This document shows, piece by piece, positions 42,822 to 51,611 of a stretch of DNA of 64,000 nt (positions are counted from its first letter, which is position 1; each line of letters starts with the position of its first letter). Location of the stretch: contig CAJTXM010000003.1 of the NCBI GenBank assembly GCA_910583545.1, forward strand, positions 62,001 to 126,000. Direction: 5' to 3'. A program made the position numbers and the translations under genes. Source of the DNA: an uncultured Christensenella sp. (lineage in GTDB: Bacteria > Bacillota > Clostridia > Christensenellales > Borkfalkiaceae). The notes under the pieces were generated by a model. It was not told the DNA's origin, ran no database searches, and saw nothing but the letters and a program-made list of their open reading frames with translations.

Positions 42822-42860
42822 TTGACATCTTTCGAAAATATGATATAATAATTTTCGAAA
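42822..42860 (+). promoter_or_regulatory. pulA promoter with paired TTTCGAAA boxes
   Basis: TTGACA (42822-42827), 16-bp spacer, TATAAT (42844-42849). TTTCGAAA palindromes sit at 42830-42837 and 42853-42860, centres 23 bp apart, bracketing the -10. The malQ promoter has the same layout, which suggests a shared LacI-type operator pair. Confidence 0.8.
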
Positions 42861-42982
42861 CTTGATTTTCGTTTTTCGCAGACGGAAAAGTTTATTATTT
42901 GGAAATAATAAAGGACGCAGTCTTCGACTGCGTCCGAGCAATGCTTTAATTGATAAATAAAAATGAATGGAAGGAGAAAAAA

Positions 42983-45658
42983 ATGAAAAAGACGTTACTT
43001 GCAATACTCGGCGTTTTGCTCTCGTTCGTGTTCGTTTTGTCGGCGTGCGGCGGAAACGGCAAACCCGACGGCGGCGACAAAGAGTACGAGCTGCCGCTGG
43101 AGGACGGATACAGACAGGTTACTATCTACTATAACCGTGCGGAAGGCTACGACGACTGCGATATATATATGTGGTACGGCACCGTCGCAGGCAGAGGCTA
43201 CGCCCTGCACGGGTGCGAATACGGCGGAAAGGTAGTTCTGAACGTGCCCGAGAATATCGAAGAAGTCGGCTTCATCATAAGAACCAACTGCACACCCGGC
43301 AGTGATTCGTGGGACGGAGTAAACAAGGACGGCACCGATTCCGACAGAAAAATCGCGCTGACGGGCGAGCGCACGGTAATCTATACCAAGGCGGGCGACC
43401 CTAACAGCTATACGAGCGACGACGGAGGTAAAACTCTGACAGTGATAAAATTCTTATCTATGGCGGATATGCAGGACGCGACGCATATCAAAGTCACGCT
43501 TTCCGACGGCTCCGCCGTGACGAAAGACAAAGTTAAAGTGGAGACCGCGGACGGAACGGCAGTTACGGTTACCGCCGTCAACGGCAACGTTTTAACGCTT
43601 GCAAGTCCGCTCGACCTTGCGGTGGCTTACACCGTTACGGTGGAGGGGCTCGAACCCAAACCCGTAGTTCCTATGACGTATTTCGACAGCAAGGCTTTTG
43701 CAAGCGAATACACCTATGACGGCGAACTCGGCGCAATCTATTCTGCCGAAAAGACGACGTTCAGGCTTTGGGCTCCCACGGCTTCGTCGGTAAAACTCAA
43801 TCTCTATGATAAGGGCAACGGCGGAACGGCTTCCGATCAGAAGCCTCTGGAAAGAGGCGCAAAGGGCGTATGGCAGTGCGTTGTCAACGGCGACCTTGAC
43901 GGAAAATATTACACCTACACAGTCAAAACTTCCGTAGGCGAAAACGAAGTGGTAGACCCTTACGCGCGTTCGGCAGGGCTCAACGGACAGAGGGGGATGA
44001 TTCTCGACCTCGACAAGACCGACCCCGACGGATGGAGCAATACCCCGTTTGATTCGGGACTTGAAAACTACACCGACGCGCAGATATGGGAAGTTCATAT
44101 CAGAGATTTCTCGAACAGGATAACCCCGTCGAGATACAAGGGCAAGTACCTTGCGTTTACCGAAACGGGACTCAAAATGAACGGCGTGCCCGTCGGCGTG
44201 GACTATCTTAAAAACTTAGGAATAACCTACGTTCACCTTCTGCCCTCGTTCGACTATGCTTCGGTAGACGAGAGCAAAGACGGACAATTCAACTGGGGCT
44301 ATGACCCTCTCAACTACAACGTACCCGAGGGAAGCTATTCAACCGACGCTTCCGACGGCTACAAGAGGGTGAACGAGTACAAGCGGATGGTAAAAGCTCT
44401 GCACGACAACGGTATCGGCGTTGTAATGGACGTAGTTTACAACCACACTTATTCCGCCGATTCGAATTTCCAGAAAATCGTACCTTATTACTATTACAGA
44501 TTCAACGAAAACGGCACTTTCTCGAACGGTTCGGGCTGCGGTAACGAAACGGCTTCCGACCGCTCGATGATGAGAAAATTCATAGTCGAATCGGTTGCGT
44601 ACTGGCAGAGTGAATACAATCTCGACGGCTTCCGTTTCGATTTGATGGCTTTGCACGATTTGAAGACGTTGCAGGAAGTGGAAAAGCAGGTTCACACCGT
44701 CAACCCCAAGGCGCTTATTTACGGCGAGGGCTGGACGGGCGGAACGTCAACGCTTCCGGCAGACGAGCAGGCAACGCTTAAAAACCTTATTGCGCTCAAC
44801 AACGAAACTTCCACACGCGGAACGAACGGCATTGCAATGTTCAACGACGTTATTCGCGACGGCGTAAAGGGTTCGGTGTTCAGTATCGACGACACGGGCT
44901 TTGCTACGGGCGCGAAGAAGGGCAATATCAACAAAATTCTCTTCGGTATGGCAGGCGGATGTTACGTTCCCGGCGGCGGTGTAAACGACGGCGGTTGGTA
45001 CGCAGGCAGTCCCACGCAGGTTATAAACTACGTTTCCGCGCACGACAACAACACGCTTTACGACAGAATTTGCCACGTTTACGGCGAGGGAAGCGACACC
45101 CTCAACAAACGCCTTGCAATGAACAGACTTTCGGCGGCTATAGTTCAGACGTCGCTGGGTATTCCGTTTATGCAGGCGGGCGAAGAGATGCTCCGCCAGA
45201 AAAAGAACGACGACGGAACTTATAACGAAAACAGCTACAATTCGTCCGACAAAGTCAACAATATCGACTGGTCGCTCCTTTCGGAGAACAGCGAACAGTA
45301 CAAGATGATGCAGTACTACAAGGGACTTATCGAATTCCGCAAATCGAGCCCTGCGCTCCGTATGAGAAATGCAGGCGGAAAGGGTCCCGTACCTCAGGCG
45401 GTAGTTCTGGACGAAGCTTCGAAAAACAACGGCGCGTTTATTGCCGTGACGATAGCCGACAGAGCTACGGGTGAAAAACTTCTCGTCATCTACAACGGCA
45501 ACGAAATCGCAGTCGATTACACCCTTCCCGACGGAAGCTGGAATCTGCATATCGACGGCACGCGCGCAGGCTCGGCAGTTTTACAGGGCCAGGGCGGCGT
45601 TACAGGCAAGCAGAGCATTGCGCCTTTGAGCTGTTACGTTTACAGGCTTGCGGTATAA
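42983..45658 (+). CDS. pulA: Type I pullulanase (GH13) lipoprotein
   Basis: Cleaves alpha-1,6 branches in pullulan and starch at the cell surface. The protein of about 891 residues starts at ATG 42983 (AAGGAG upstream) and has a lipobox VLSACG. A CBM/N-terminal beta region (about 35-250) is followed by the GH13 barrel with FNWGYDPLNYNVPEG (type I motif), DVVYNHT, the nucleophile D in GFRFDLMAL, the acid E in IYGEGWTGG, and NYVSAHDN. A short hairpin and a starch-binding lipoprotein follow. Confidence 0.93.
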   Translation: MKKTLLAILGVLLSFVFVLSACGGNGKPDGGDKEYELPLEDGYRQVTIYYNRAEGYDDCDIYMWYGTVAGRGYALHGCEYGGKVVLNVPENIEEVGFIIRTNCTPGSDSWDGVNKDGTDSDRKIALTGERTVIYTKAGDPNSYTSDDGGKTLTVIKFLSMADMQDATHIKVTLSDGSAVTKDKVKVETADGTAVTVTAVNGNVLTLASPLDLAVAYTVTVEGLEPKPVVPMTYFDSKAFASEYTYDGELGAIYSAEKTTFRLWAPTASSVKLNLYDKGNGGTASDQKPLERGAKGVWQCVVNGDLDGKYYTYTVKTSVGENEVVDPYARSAGLNGQRGMILDLDKTDPDGWSNTPFDSGLENYTDAQIWEVHIRDFSNRITPSRYKGKYLAFTETGLKMNGVPVGVDYLKNLGITYVHLLPSFDYASVDESKDGQFNWGYDPLNYNVPEGSYSTDASDGYKRVNEYKRMVKALHDNGIGVVMDVVYNHTYSADSNFQKIVPYYYYRFNENGTFSNGSGCGNETASDRSMMRKFIVESVAYWQSEYNLDGFRFDLMALHDLKTLQEVEKQVHTVNPKALIYGEGWTGGTSTLPADEQATLKNLIALNNETSTRGTNGIAMFNDVIRDGVKGSVFSIDDTGFATGAKKGNINKILFGMAGGCYVPGGGVNDGGWYAGSPTQVINYVSAHDNNTLYDRICHVYGEGSDTLNKRLAMNRLSAAIVQTSLGIPFMQAGEEMLRQKKNDDGTYNENSYNSSDKVNNIDWSLLSENSEQYKMMQYYKGLIEFRKSSPALRMRNAGGKGPVPQAVVLDEASKNNGAFIAVTIADRATGEKLLVIYNGNEIAVDYTLPDGSWNLHIDGTRAGSAVLQGQGGVTGKQSIAPLSCYVYRLAV

Positions 45659-45671
45659 TACAGGAACTTCT

Positions 45672-45684
45672 GCCCTTTAAGGGC
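45672..45684 (+). other. Short hairpin between pulA and the lipoprotein gene
   Basis: GCCCTTTAAGGGC is a 13-nt palindrome without a T-run directly after it; it may partly limit read-through into the next gene or stabilise the pulA mRNA end. Confidence 0.4.
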
Positions 45685-45719
45685 TGTGTTTAAAACAAAA
45701 AAATTTTTGGAGGAAAAAA

Positions 45720-47264
45720 ATGAAGATCAAAAAATTAGCAGCACTCGCACTGTCGTGTGCAATGGTCGTTGCAGGTGGCGCAATGTTTGCCGCTTGCGGA
45801 GACGAAAAAGACCCCGATAATGGCAATACGGGCTTTGTAGAAGATACAAGAACGTGGTTTGCCGTAGGCAAAGACAGTAAAGGCACTTTGAAAGATCAGG
45901 GTTGGGATCAGAACAACTCGAAGTATGCGTTCGTTAAGGACACCACGGTAACCAACGAAAACGTATTCACGCTCTCGCTTGACATCTATGCAGGCAACGT
46001 AAGTACGGGACTTGCATTTAAGTTCCTTTACAAGGAAACTCCCGACGAGAAAAACGTTCCCTGGACGCGTCAGGTAGGTATGCAGCACCTCGAAGGCAAG
46101 GAAGGCACCGACGCCGACACCGTTCTCAAAATGGACGGCGAAACGGTTTTCTGGACCGAAGCAGACAACGGTTCCTATAACAACATTGCGCTTGCAAAGG
46201 GACAGGAGGGAAGATATAAATTCACTCTTAAAACCGAATCGAACACGGATATGAACCCCGTAATTACTGTTGAAAAAGAATCTACAATTGCCGTAAATTA
46301 CGATATGTACGTTATCGGCGATATAAATAACTTCGGCGTAACAAAATTGGAAATGACCGAAAATATCGTAGAAGGCTCGGCAACTACCTGGGTTTGCAAA
46401 CTCAAAGTTACGGCTAACGACCTCTACCGCGATGCGGAGGGCGCAATAGCTTCTAACGAAGACGGCGAAGCTACCGGTCAGTATGCGGCTGTTTGTATTC
46501 TCAACGAGCGCGACGGCAAAATGTTCGTACCCGAAGCAGGCGAAGGCGTTATCCTCAAGAAAGTAAAGAACTTTGCAGGCAACAAGGAATATGACTGCGT
46601 TCTTTTGGAGGAAGGCACTTATACCGTAACGTTTACTGAAGTAAAGACCGATACTGAAGTCGGCGGATCTGTAACGGTTGCCGCAAGCGCTTTCGAAATG
46701 TATCTTATCGGCTCGTTCAACGGTTGGAAAGAAGCTGACGCAGATTATCCTATGACCGAACAGGCTGACGGAAGCTGGACTGCAACCCTCACCGTTACCG
46801 AAGACGTTACGATTAAAACGTTCAACAATAAGGGTTTACCCAACGAGAAGTATTCCGCAGGCGACGACGTTGCTCTTACGGCAGGCAAATGGGCAATCAA
46901 GTATGATCCCGAAACCAACACGTTCCAGGTCGAGAAATTCGAATATTATGCAGTCGGTACTTTCACGGGAACGAATTTCAATATCGTCAAAGACCTTACA
47001 CCGATGCTTGTAGCAGGCGAAGATGCTAATATCGTTACCGGTACGCTTGACGTTGTCAGTGCGCTTGCTGAGTTCGGTTGGGTAGCAGAGCAGGGCCCCG
47101 CAGGTTCGGTATTTGCTATTCAGGTTGTATACGGCACCGAATTATTAGGTAAAGACGCACAGGAATGGGTCGGCGGTGGCAATACCTTCATTACAGCTGA
47201 GGGTGAGCATACTATTACGTTTGTAATCGACACAAGAACTACTACCGTTACCAAAAATGCGTAA
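45720..47264 (+). CDS. Starch-binding-type lipoprotein (SusE/F-like modules)
   Basis: A 514-residue lipoprotein with lipobox AMFAACG. Three similar beta-sandwich modules begin YDMYVIGDINNFG (about 200), FEMYLIGSFNGWKEADADYP (about 325) and FEYYAVGTFTG (about 420); the second has the GSFNGW signature of CBM20/48-like starch-binding modules. It likely holds starch near pullulanase and amylase. SusE/F names come from Bacteroidetes and are used here only for module similarity. GGAGG precedes the ATG, with pulA 61 nt upstream. Confidence 0.75.
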   Translation: MKIKKLAALALSCAMVVAGGAMFAACGDEKDPDNGNTGFVEDTRTWFAVGKDSKGTLKDQGWDQNNSKYAFVKDTTVTNENVFTLSLDIYAGNVSTGLAFKFLYKETPDEKNVPWTRQVGMQHLEGKEGTDADTVLKMDGETVFWTEADNGSYNNIALAKGQEGRYKFTLKTESNTDMNPVITVEKESTIAVNYDMYVIGDINNFGVTKLEMTENIVEGSATTWVCKLKVTANDLYRDAEGAIASNEDGEATGQYAAVCILNERDGKMFVPEAGEGVILKKVKNFAGNKEYDCVLLEEGTYTVTFTEVKTDTEVGGSVTVAASAFEMYLIGSFNGWKEADADYPMTEQADGSWTATLTVTEDVTIKTFNNKGLPNEKYSAGDDVALTAGKWAIKYDPETNTFQVEKFEYYAVGTFTGTNFNIVKDLTPMLVAGEDANIVTGTLDVVSALAEFGWVAEQGPAGSVFAIQVVYGTELLGKDAQEWVGGGNTFITAEGEHTITFVIDTRTTTVTKNA

Positions 47265-47289
47265 CTAAAAGCGTAAAAGCTTAAATAAG

Positions 47290-47318
47290 CGCGCACCGCA
47301 GGTTTTGCCTGCGGTGCG
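47290..47318 (+). terminator. Terminator after the starch-binding lipoprotein
   Basis: CGCACCGCAGG pairs with CCTGCGGTGCG around TTTTG, followed by TTTACG. Confidence 0.8.
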
Positions 47319-47342
47319 TTTACGTTATTATTTTCCGTAAAA

Positions 47343-47374
47343 AAAGTTCTCCGTTTCTGAGCGGAGAACTTTAA
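47343..47374 (-). terminator. Terminator of the LacI-type gene
   Basis: AAAGTTCTCCG pairs with CGGAGAACTTT around a TTTCTGAG loop, with a T-run on the minus strand. Confidence 0.85.
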
Positions 47375-47385
47375 ATTTATTTAAA

Positions 47386-48372
47386 TTACTGTTTTGCGTC
47401 GGCGACGGTTCCGCGCTCAACAAGCTTGCAGTTTATCATTATATTCTGCGCCTGCCTGCCGTCGAGCATATCCTTTATCTGCATAAACGCCGCCTGACCC
47501 AATTTATCGAATTTCTGCTTCATAGTAGTCAGATTGTAAGAGGTGAATTTAAGAAGGCTTAAATCGTCGAAGCCGATTACCGAAACGTCGTCGGGTACGC
47601 TCTTTCCGCAGGAGCCGAGTCCGTCGATAAGCCCCATTGCCATAATATCGGAACAGCTTATAATCGCGGTGACGTCGGTTTCGCTGAAATACACTGCCGA
47701 CTGTTCGCCCGATTCTTTTGTAAAATCGCCGTAATAGATATAATCGTTATTGAAATCTATTCCCACGCGCGCAAGGCCTAAAACGTAGCCTGCAAGTCTT
47801 TCTGCGGAAACAAGCGACTCTTTTTCGCCGGTGACAAGCCCTATGCGCGTGTGTCCGCGCTTGTTCAAATACTTTACCGCCGAAACGACCGCGCTTGTAT
47901 TCTCGCTCGAAACCGAGCCTATAAGAGGAGCGTCGGAGAGGTGGTTGTCCAGAAGCACCGCAGGGACGGACAGCGAGCGGAGCTGTTTATATACCCTGCT
48001 TCTGAAGTTCATTCCCACGATAAAAACCGCGCTGAAATTGTTCTGCTTCAGAAATTCGTCCAGATCGAAATCGTCGCTCTTGGTTGCAACGTAGTCTATC
48101 ACCACTTCGAAGTTGTTCGCTATCGCTATATCCGAAAACGCGGTTATGACGTGGTTTAAAATATTGTTGCGCGTGTCGCTGTCTACGCGCTCGTAGAGGG
48201 CAAGTATCCGACGCGAGCCGTTCTCTTTCGATTTTAAGCGGTAACCGCTGTTTTCGGCGTACTGTCTTATGCGCTGTTTGGTGTCTTCGGCGATATCGGT
48301 CGCGTCGTTCAGAGCTTTCGAAACCGTGCTTATAGACACGTTCAAAGCCTCCGAAATTTCTTTTATCGTCAT
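47386..48372 (-). CDS. LacI-family repressor of the starch regulon
   Basis: A 328-residue LacI-type regulator starting at ATG 48372 (MTIKEISEALNVSISTVSKALN), with the HTH of the family in residues 3-24 and a periplasmic-binding-protein-like effector domain (TRIGLVTGEKESL, AIISCSDIMAMGLIDGL, SVIGFDDLS). Residues in the recognition helix (SISTVSKALN) suit a central CG operator. TTTCGAAA boxes with central CG flank the pulA and malQ promoters on either side of this gene. It would respond to a maltodextrin; the ligand is not proven. Confidence 0.9.
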   Translation of the reverse strand: MTIKEISEALNVSISTVSKALNDATDIAEDTKQRIRQYAENSGYRLKSKENGSRRILALYERVDSDTRNNILNHVITAFSDIAIANNFEVVIDYVATKSDDFDLDEFLKQNNFSAVFIVGMNFRSRVYKQLRSLSVPAVLLDNHLSDAPLIGSVSSENTSAVVSAVKYLNKRGHTRIGLVTGEKESLVSAERLAGYVLGLARVGIDFNNDYIYYGDFTKESGEQSAVYFSETDVTAIISCSDIMAMGLIDGLGSCGKSVPDDVSVIGFDDLSLLKFTSYNLTTMKQKFDKLGQAAFMQIKDMLDGRQAQNIMINCKLVERGTVADAKQ

Positions 48373-48434
48373 TTGTTTGCTCCGTTTCCGTTTTAACCGA
48401 AAAAGGCTGTGTTTTCCGCTTTCGATTTGCATTT

Positions 48435-48463
48435 ATTATATAATTATGTCGTACGGTTGTCAA
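48435..48463 (-). promoter_or_regulatory. Promoter of the LacI-type gene
   Basis: Minus strand: TTGACA (48463-48458), 17-bp spacer, TATAAT (48440-48435). No TTTCGAAA box overlaps it, so it appears not to be autorepressed through that site. Confidence 0.75.
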
Positions 48464-48527
48464 GCAATCTCAATTTCCCACAAATGAAAAAACTTTACAA
48501 AATTTGAAATATTTTATATAAAATCCT

Positions 48528-48566
48528 TTGACTTATTCGAAAAATATGATATAATATTTTCGAAAA
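48528..48566 (+). promoter_or_regulatory. malQ promoter with paired TTCGAA boxes
   Basis: TTGACT (48528-48533), 16-bp spacer, TATAAT (48550-48555). ATTCGAAA at 48535-48542 and TTTTCGAAAA at 48557-48566, centres 23 bp apart, as at pulA. All distances (box to box and box to -10) are the same in both promoters. Confidence 0.8.
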
Positions 48567-48597
48567 TAATAATTAGTTTTTCGTACGGGGCAGTCGT

Positions 48598-50109
48598 ATG
48601 GGTATGCGGTCTAATAACAACAGGAATTACGGAATTTTGATGCCGATTTCGGCACTGCCGTCGGGAGAGGGCATAGGTACGCTCGGCAAGAGCGCGTACG
48701 CTTTCGTGGATTATTTAAAAAAAGCAAAGGCGGGCGTGTGGCAGGTGCTTCCGCTCAATCCTACGAATTACGGCGACAGTCCGTATCAGTCGTGTTCGTC
48801 GAACGCGCTGAACTATTACTTTATCGATCTTGACTTTCTTGTCAAAGACGGACTTCTGACAAGAAAGGAAGTTAAAGACGCCGACCTTAAAACGGTAGAC
48901 AGGCGCGTCGATTACGGCAAGCAGTTCAATAATAAAATCGCGCTTTTGAAAAAGGCGTTCAGCCGTTTCGGGGGCGGAACAGAATTCGACAAATTCATAA
49001 AGAAGGGCGAATTTTCCGACTTTTCCGTGTTTATGGCTTTAAAATGCAGATTCGGTCACCGTGCCTGGACGGAGTGGGACGAAGAGTACAGAGTCTACGA
49101 CGAGAAAAAGGTAAAGTCGTTTATCAGAAAAAACGCGGACGAAGTCCGCTTCTGGCACTTTACGCAGTATATATTTTCAAAGCAGTGGAAAGCGCTTAAA
49201 AGTTACGCCAACGAAAACGGGATTTCGATAATGGGCGATATTCCGCTGTACATTGCATACGACAGCGTGGAAGTATGGAAATACGGCAACGCGCTGTTCC
49301 GTATGGACGAAAGCAGAAAACCTCTCGGCGTGGCAGGCTGTCCGCCCGACGCGTTCACGGAGGACGGTCAGCTCTGGGGCAATCCCGTCTATGACTGGGA
49401 AAAAATGCGCCTCGACGGGTTTTCGTGGTGGAATAAGCGCATTTCGGACTGTTTTGCGCTGTTCGATATTTTAAGAATAGACCACTTCCGCGGTTTCGAC
49501 AGATATTACGAAGTCGCGCCCGACGCGCTCACCGCAAGGGAAGGGCAGTGGATGGACGGACCCAAGGAAGCGCTGTTTGAAGATAAACTCAATCTTAATA
49601 TAGTCGCGGAGGATCTGGGAATAATCGACGACGGAGTAAGACGGCTTATGAAAAACGTCGCTTACCCCGGAATGAAAGTCCTCGTGTTCGCGTTCGACGG
49701 CTGGCCGTATAACGAGCACAAGCCCTCCAACTATAACGAAAATTACGTCTGCTATACGGGTACGCACGACAATATCCCCATAAGACAGTATATCGACGAT
49801 TTAAGCGCGGACGCGCTCGAAGTCTACAAAAGAGATCTGATAGACGAGTGCGGGAAGGCAGGTCTGACGGCAGATCTGACGGACTCGGAAACAATGTGCA
49901 AAAGCGTAGTGCGTTTAGCTTTCGCTTCAAGGGCGAAGACGGTGATAATTCCGCTGTGCGACCTTCTGGCGCTCGGCGGAGAGGCGAGAATAAATCTCCC
50001 CTCGACCGTGTCCGACAAGAACTGGAGCTGGCGGTTTGTAAAGAGCGATTTTTCAGCTGAAACATTGCAGTTTTTAAAAACCGTTGCGAAAGACAGCGGA
50101 CGCGACTGA
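48598..50109 (+). CDS. malQ: 4-alpha-glucanotransferase (GH77)
   Basis: Transfers alpha-1,4-glucan segments between maltodextrins. The 503-residue protein begins near GILMPISALPSGEGIGTLG, a typical GH77 start, and has YQSCSSNALNYYFID, GDIPLYIAYDSVEVW, RIDHFRGFDRYYEVAPDA, IVAEDLGIIDDGVR and the conserved YTGTHDNIPIRQYI. The start is either ATG 48598 or 48604; the SD is weak (CGGGGC). It has its own promoter and ends at a hairpin, upstream of malE. Confidence 0.94.
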   Translation: MGMRSNNNRNYGILMPISALPSGEGIGTLGKSAYAFVDYLKKAKAGVWQVLPLNPTNYGDSPYQSCSSNALNYYFIDLDFLVKDGLLTRKEVKDADLKTVDRRVDYGKQFNNKIALLKKAFSRFGGGTEFDKFIKKGEFSDFSVFMALKCRFGHRAWTEWDEEYRVYDEKKVKSFIRKNADEVRFWHFTQYIFSKQWKALKSYANENGISIMGDIPLYIAYDSVEVWKYGNALFRMDESRKPLGVAGCPPDAFTEDGQLWGNPVYDWEKMRLDGFSWWNKRISDCFALFDILRIDHFRGFDRYYEVAPDALTAREGQWMDGPKEALFEDKLNLNIVAEDLGIIDDGVRRLMKNVAYPGMKVLVFAFDGWPYNEHKPSNYNENYVCYTGTHDNIPIRQYIDDLSADALEVYKRDLIDECGKAGLTADLTDSETMCKSVVRLAFASRAKTVIIPLCDLLALGGEARINLPSTVSDKNWSWRFVKSDFSAETLQFLKTVAKDSGRD

Positions 50110-50160
50110 TATTAAAATACTCGTTCTCCATAATTTTTTTGTTTTTAACGCAAAAACAAA

Positions 50161-50184
50161 TGCGCAAGCCTGACGGCTTGCGCA
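50161..50184 (+). terminator. Hairpin after malQ
   Basis: TGCGCAAGCC pairs with GGCTTGCGCA around TGAC, followed by ATAAAA without a strong T-run, so it may be leaky. Confidence 0.6.
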
Positions 50185-50263
50185 ATAAAACATTTTAATT
50201 GAGCATAATAATACCGACCGGTAATACGGGTCGTGTTACTTAAAAAAATCCCGGAGGAAAAAA

Positions 50264-51538
50264 ATGAAAAAACAACTTATTGCACTACTTGCCTGCGGAG
50301 CAATCTCGGCAGGCGCAACGCTGGGGCTTACGGGCTGCGGTGGCGGCGACAACACCTTGACCGTATGGGCTCCTCAGACACAGCAGACGCTCGTACAGAA
50401 GCTTGTCAACGATTTCCTTGCCGAAAATCCCGATTTCGGTCTCGAAGTCAAAGTCGGTATTTGCGGTGAGGACAACGCTTACGCTAATGTCAGCGTCGAC
50501 CCTCAGGCAAGCGCGGATGTCTACGGCTTTGCAAACGACCAGCTTATGAACCTGAAAGGCTGCGGAGGACTTTCAATGATCCCCGACGGTATGGTCGAAA
50601 AAATCAAAGCGACGGACGATCCTCTCGCGGTAGAAGCAGGCAAGATAGGCGACAATTATTACGGCTATCCTTACGCTGCGGACAACGGTTACTTTATGTA
50701 CTATGACAGCAGTGTAGTTACTGCTGAACAGGCAAAGAATATCAAAGACGTAATCGACGCCTGCAAGAGAAGTCATAAGTACTTCATTATGCAGCTTCAA
50801 ACGGACGGCGCGTGGTACTTCGGCTCGTTCTTCTACGGCGCAGGCGGAAAGTACGAAACTGAATGGGACGACGCCGAACTCGTCAGCGCGAAGTGCAACT
50901 TCAACGAAATGGCAGTGGATATCAACGGCGTTGCAAGCGATACCTATACTATCGGACAGGTAGGCGCAACGGCAGGTATAGACGTAACCCAAAACAAGTC
51001 GGCGGCAGGCGGTTTCCTGCACGGCAACGACACTGTAATCGACCAGAGACTTAAAGCAGGAGATCTCGGCGCGGTAATTACGGGAACCTGGAACGCGGCT
51101 ATAATAGAGGAGGCGCTCGGCGAAAATTACGCAGCTGCGCCCTGCCCCAACTACACGAGCCGTCTTGACGGCAGAACGTATCGTATGGCTCCGTTCATCG
51201 GCTATAAGATGTACGCCGTAAACAGCTATACAAAACACAACAAAGAAGCTCACCTGCTTGCGCAGTATCTTGCAAGCGAAACAGCTCAGGACCAGAGATT
51301 CGACGCTTTGAAAATAGGACCTTCCAACCTCAAAGTTCAGAATTCCGAAAAAGTAAAGGCAAACGTTGCGTTGCAGGCGCTGTTCGCGCAGAAAGATTAC
51401 GCAGTCGTTCAGGGTCCTCTGCCCGACAACTATTGGTCGGAACTTAAAACCTTTGCAGGCGATATCTGCAACGGTACAATAAACGACGGCAACCTTAACG
51501 ATAAACTCAGTCAGCTTATCGCAGGGCTTGAAGCGTAA
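50264..51538 (+). CDS. malE: Maltodextrin ABC transporter, substrate-binding lipoprotein
   Basis: A 424-residue lipoprotein (lipobox GLTGCG) of the MalE/extracellular-binding family. It begins NTLTVWAPQTQQTLVQKLVNDF, has YYGYPYAADNGYFMYYDSSVV and GDLGAVITGTWNAAII, typical of maltose/maltodextrin binders. A GGAGG lies before the ATG. It is the first gene of the malEFG-amylase-ATPase operon and is separated from malF by a stable hairpin. Confidence 0.9.
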   Translation: MKKQLIALLACGAISAGATLGLTGCGGGDNTLTVWAPQTQQTLVQKLVNDFLAENPDFGLEVKVGICGEDNAYANVSVDPQASADVYGFANDQLMNLKGCGGLSMIPDGMVEKIKATDDPLAVEAGKIGDNYYGYPYAADNGYFMYYDSSVVTAEQAKNIKDVIDACKRSHKYFIMQLQTDGAWYFGSFFYGAGGKYETEWDDAELVSAKCNFNEMAVDINGVASDTYTIGQVGATAGIDVTQNKSAAGGFLHGNDTVIDQRLKAGDLGAVITGTWNAAIIEEALGENYAAAPCPNYTSRLDGRTYRMAPFIGYKMYAVNSYTKHNKEAHLLAQYLASETAQDQRFDALKIGPSNLKVQNSEKVKANVALQALFAQKDYAVVQGPLPDNYWSELKTFAGDICNGTINDGNLNDKLSQLIAGLEA

Positions 51539-51561
51539 AACCTTATAAAAAAGCGAAGAGA

Positions 51562-51583
51562 GGGGCAAAGTTTTCTTTGCCCC
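51562..51583 (+). other. Stable hairpin between malE and malF
   Basis: GGGGCAAAG (51562-51570) pairs with CTTTGCCCC (51575-51583) around TTTT; no T-run follows. Such malE-malF hairpins elsewhere protect malE mRNA and keep binding protein above permease levels; here it is inferred. Confidence 0.6.
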
Positions 51584-51611
51584 CGATTCCGATAACAGGA
51601 GGTAAATTTTA

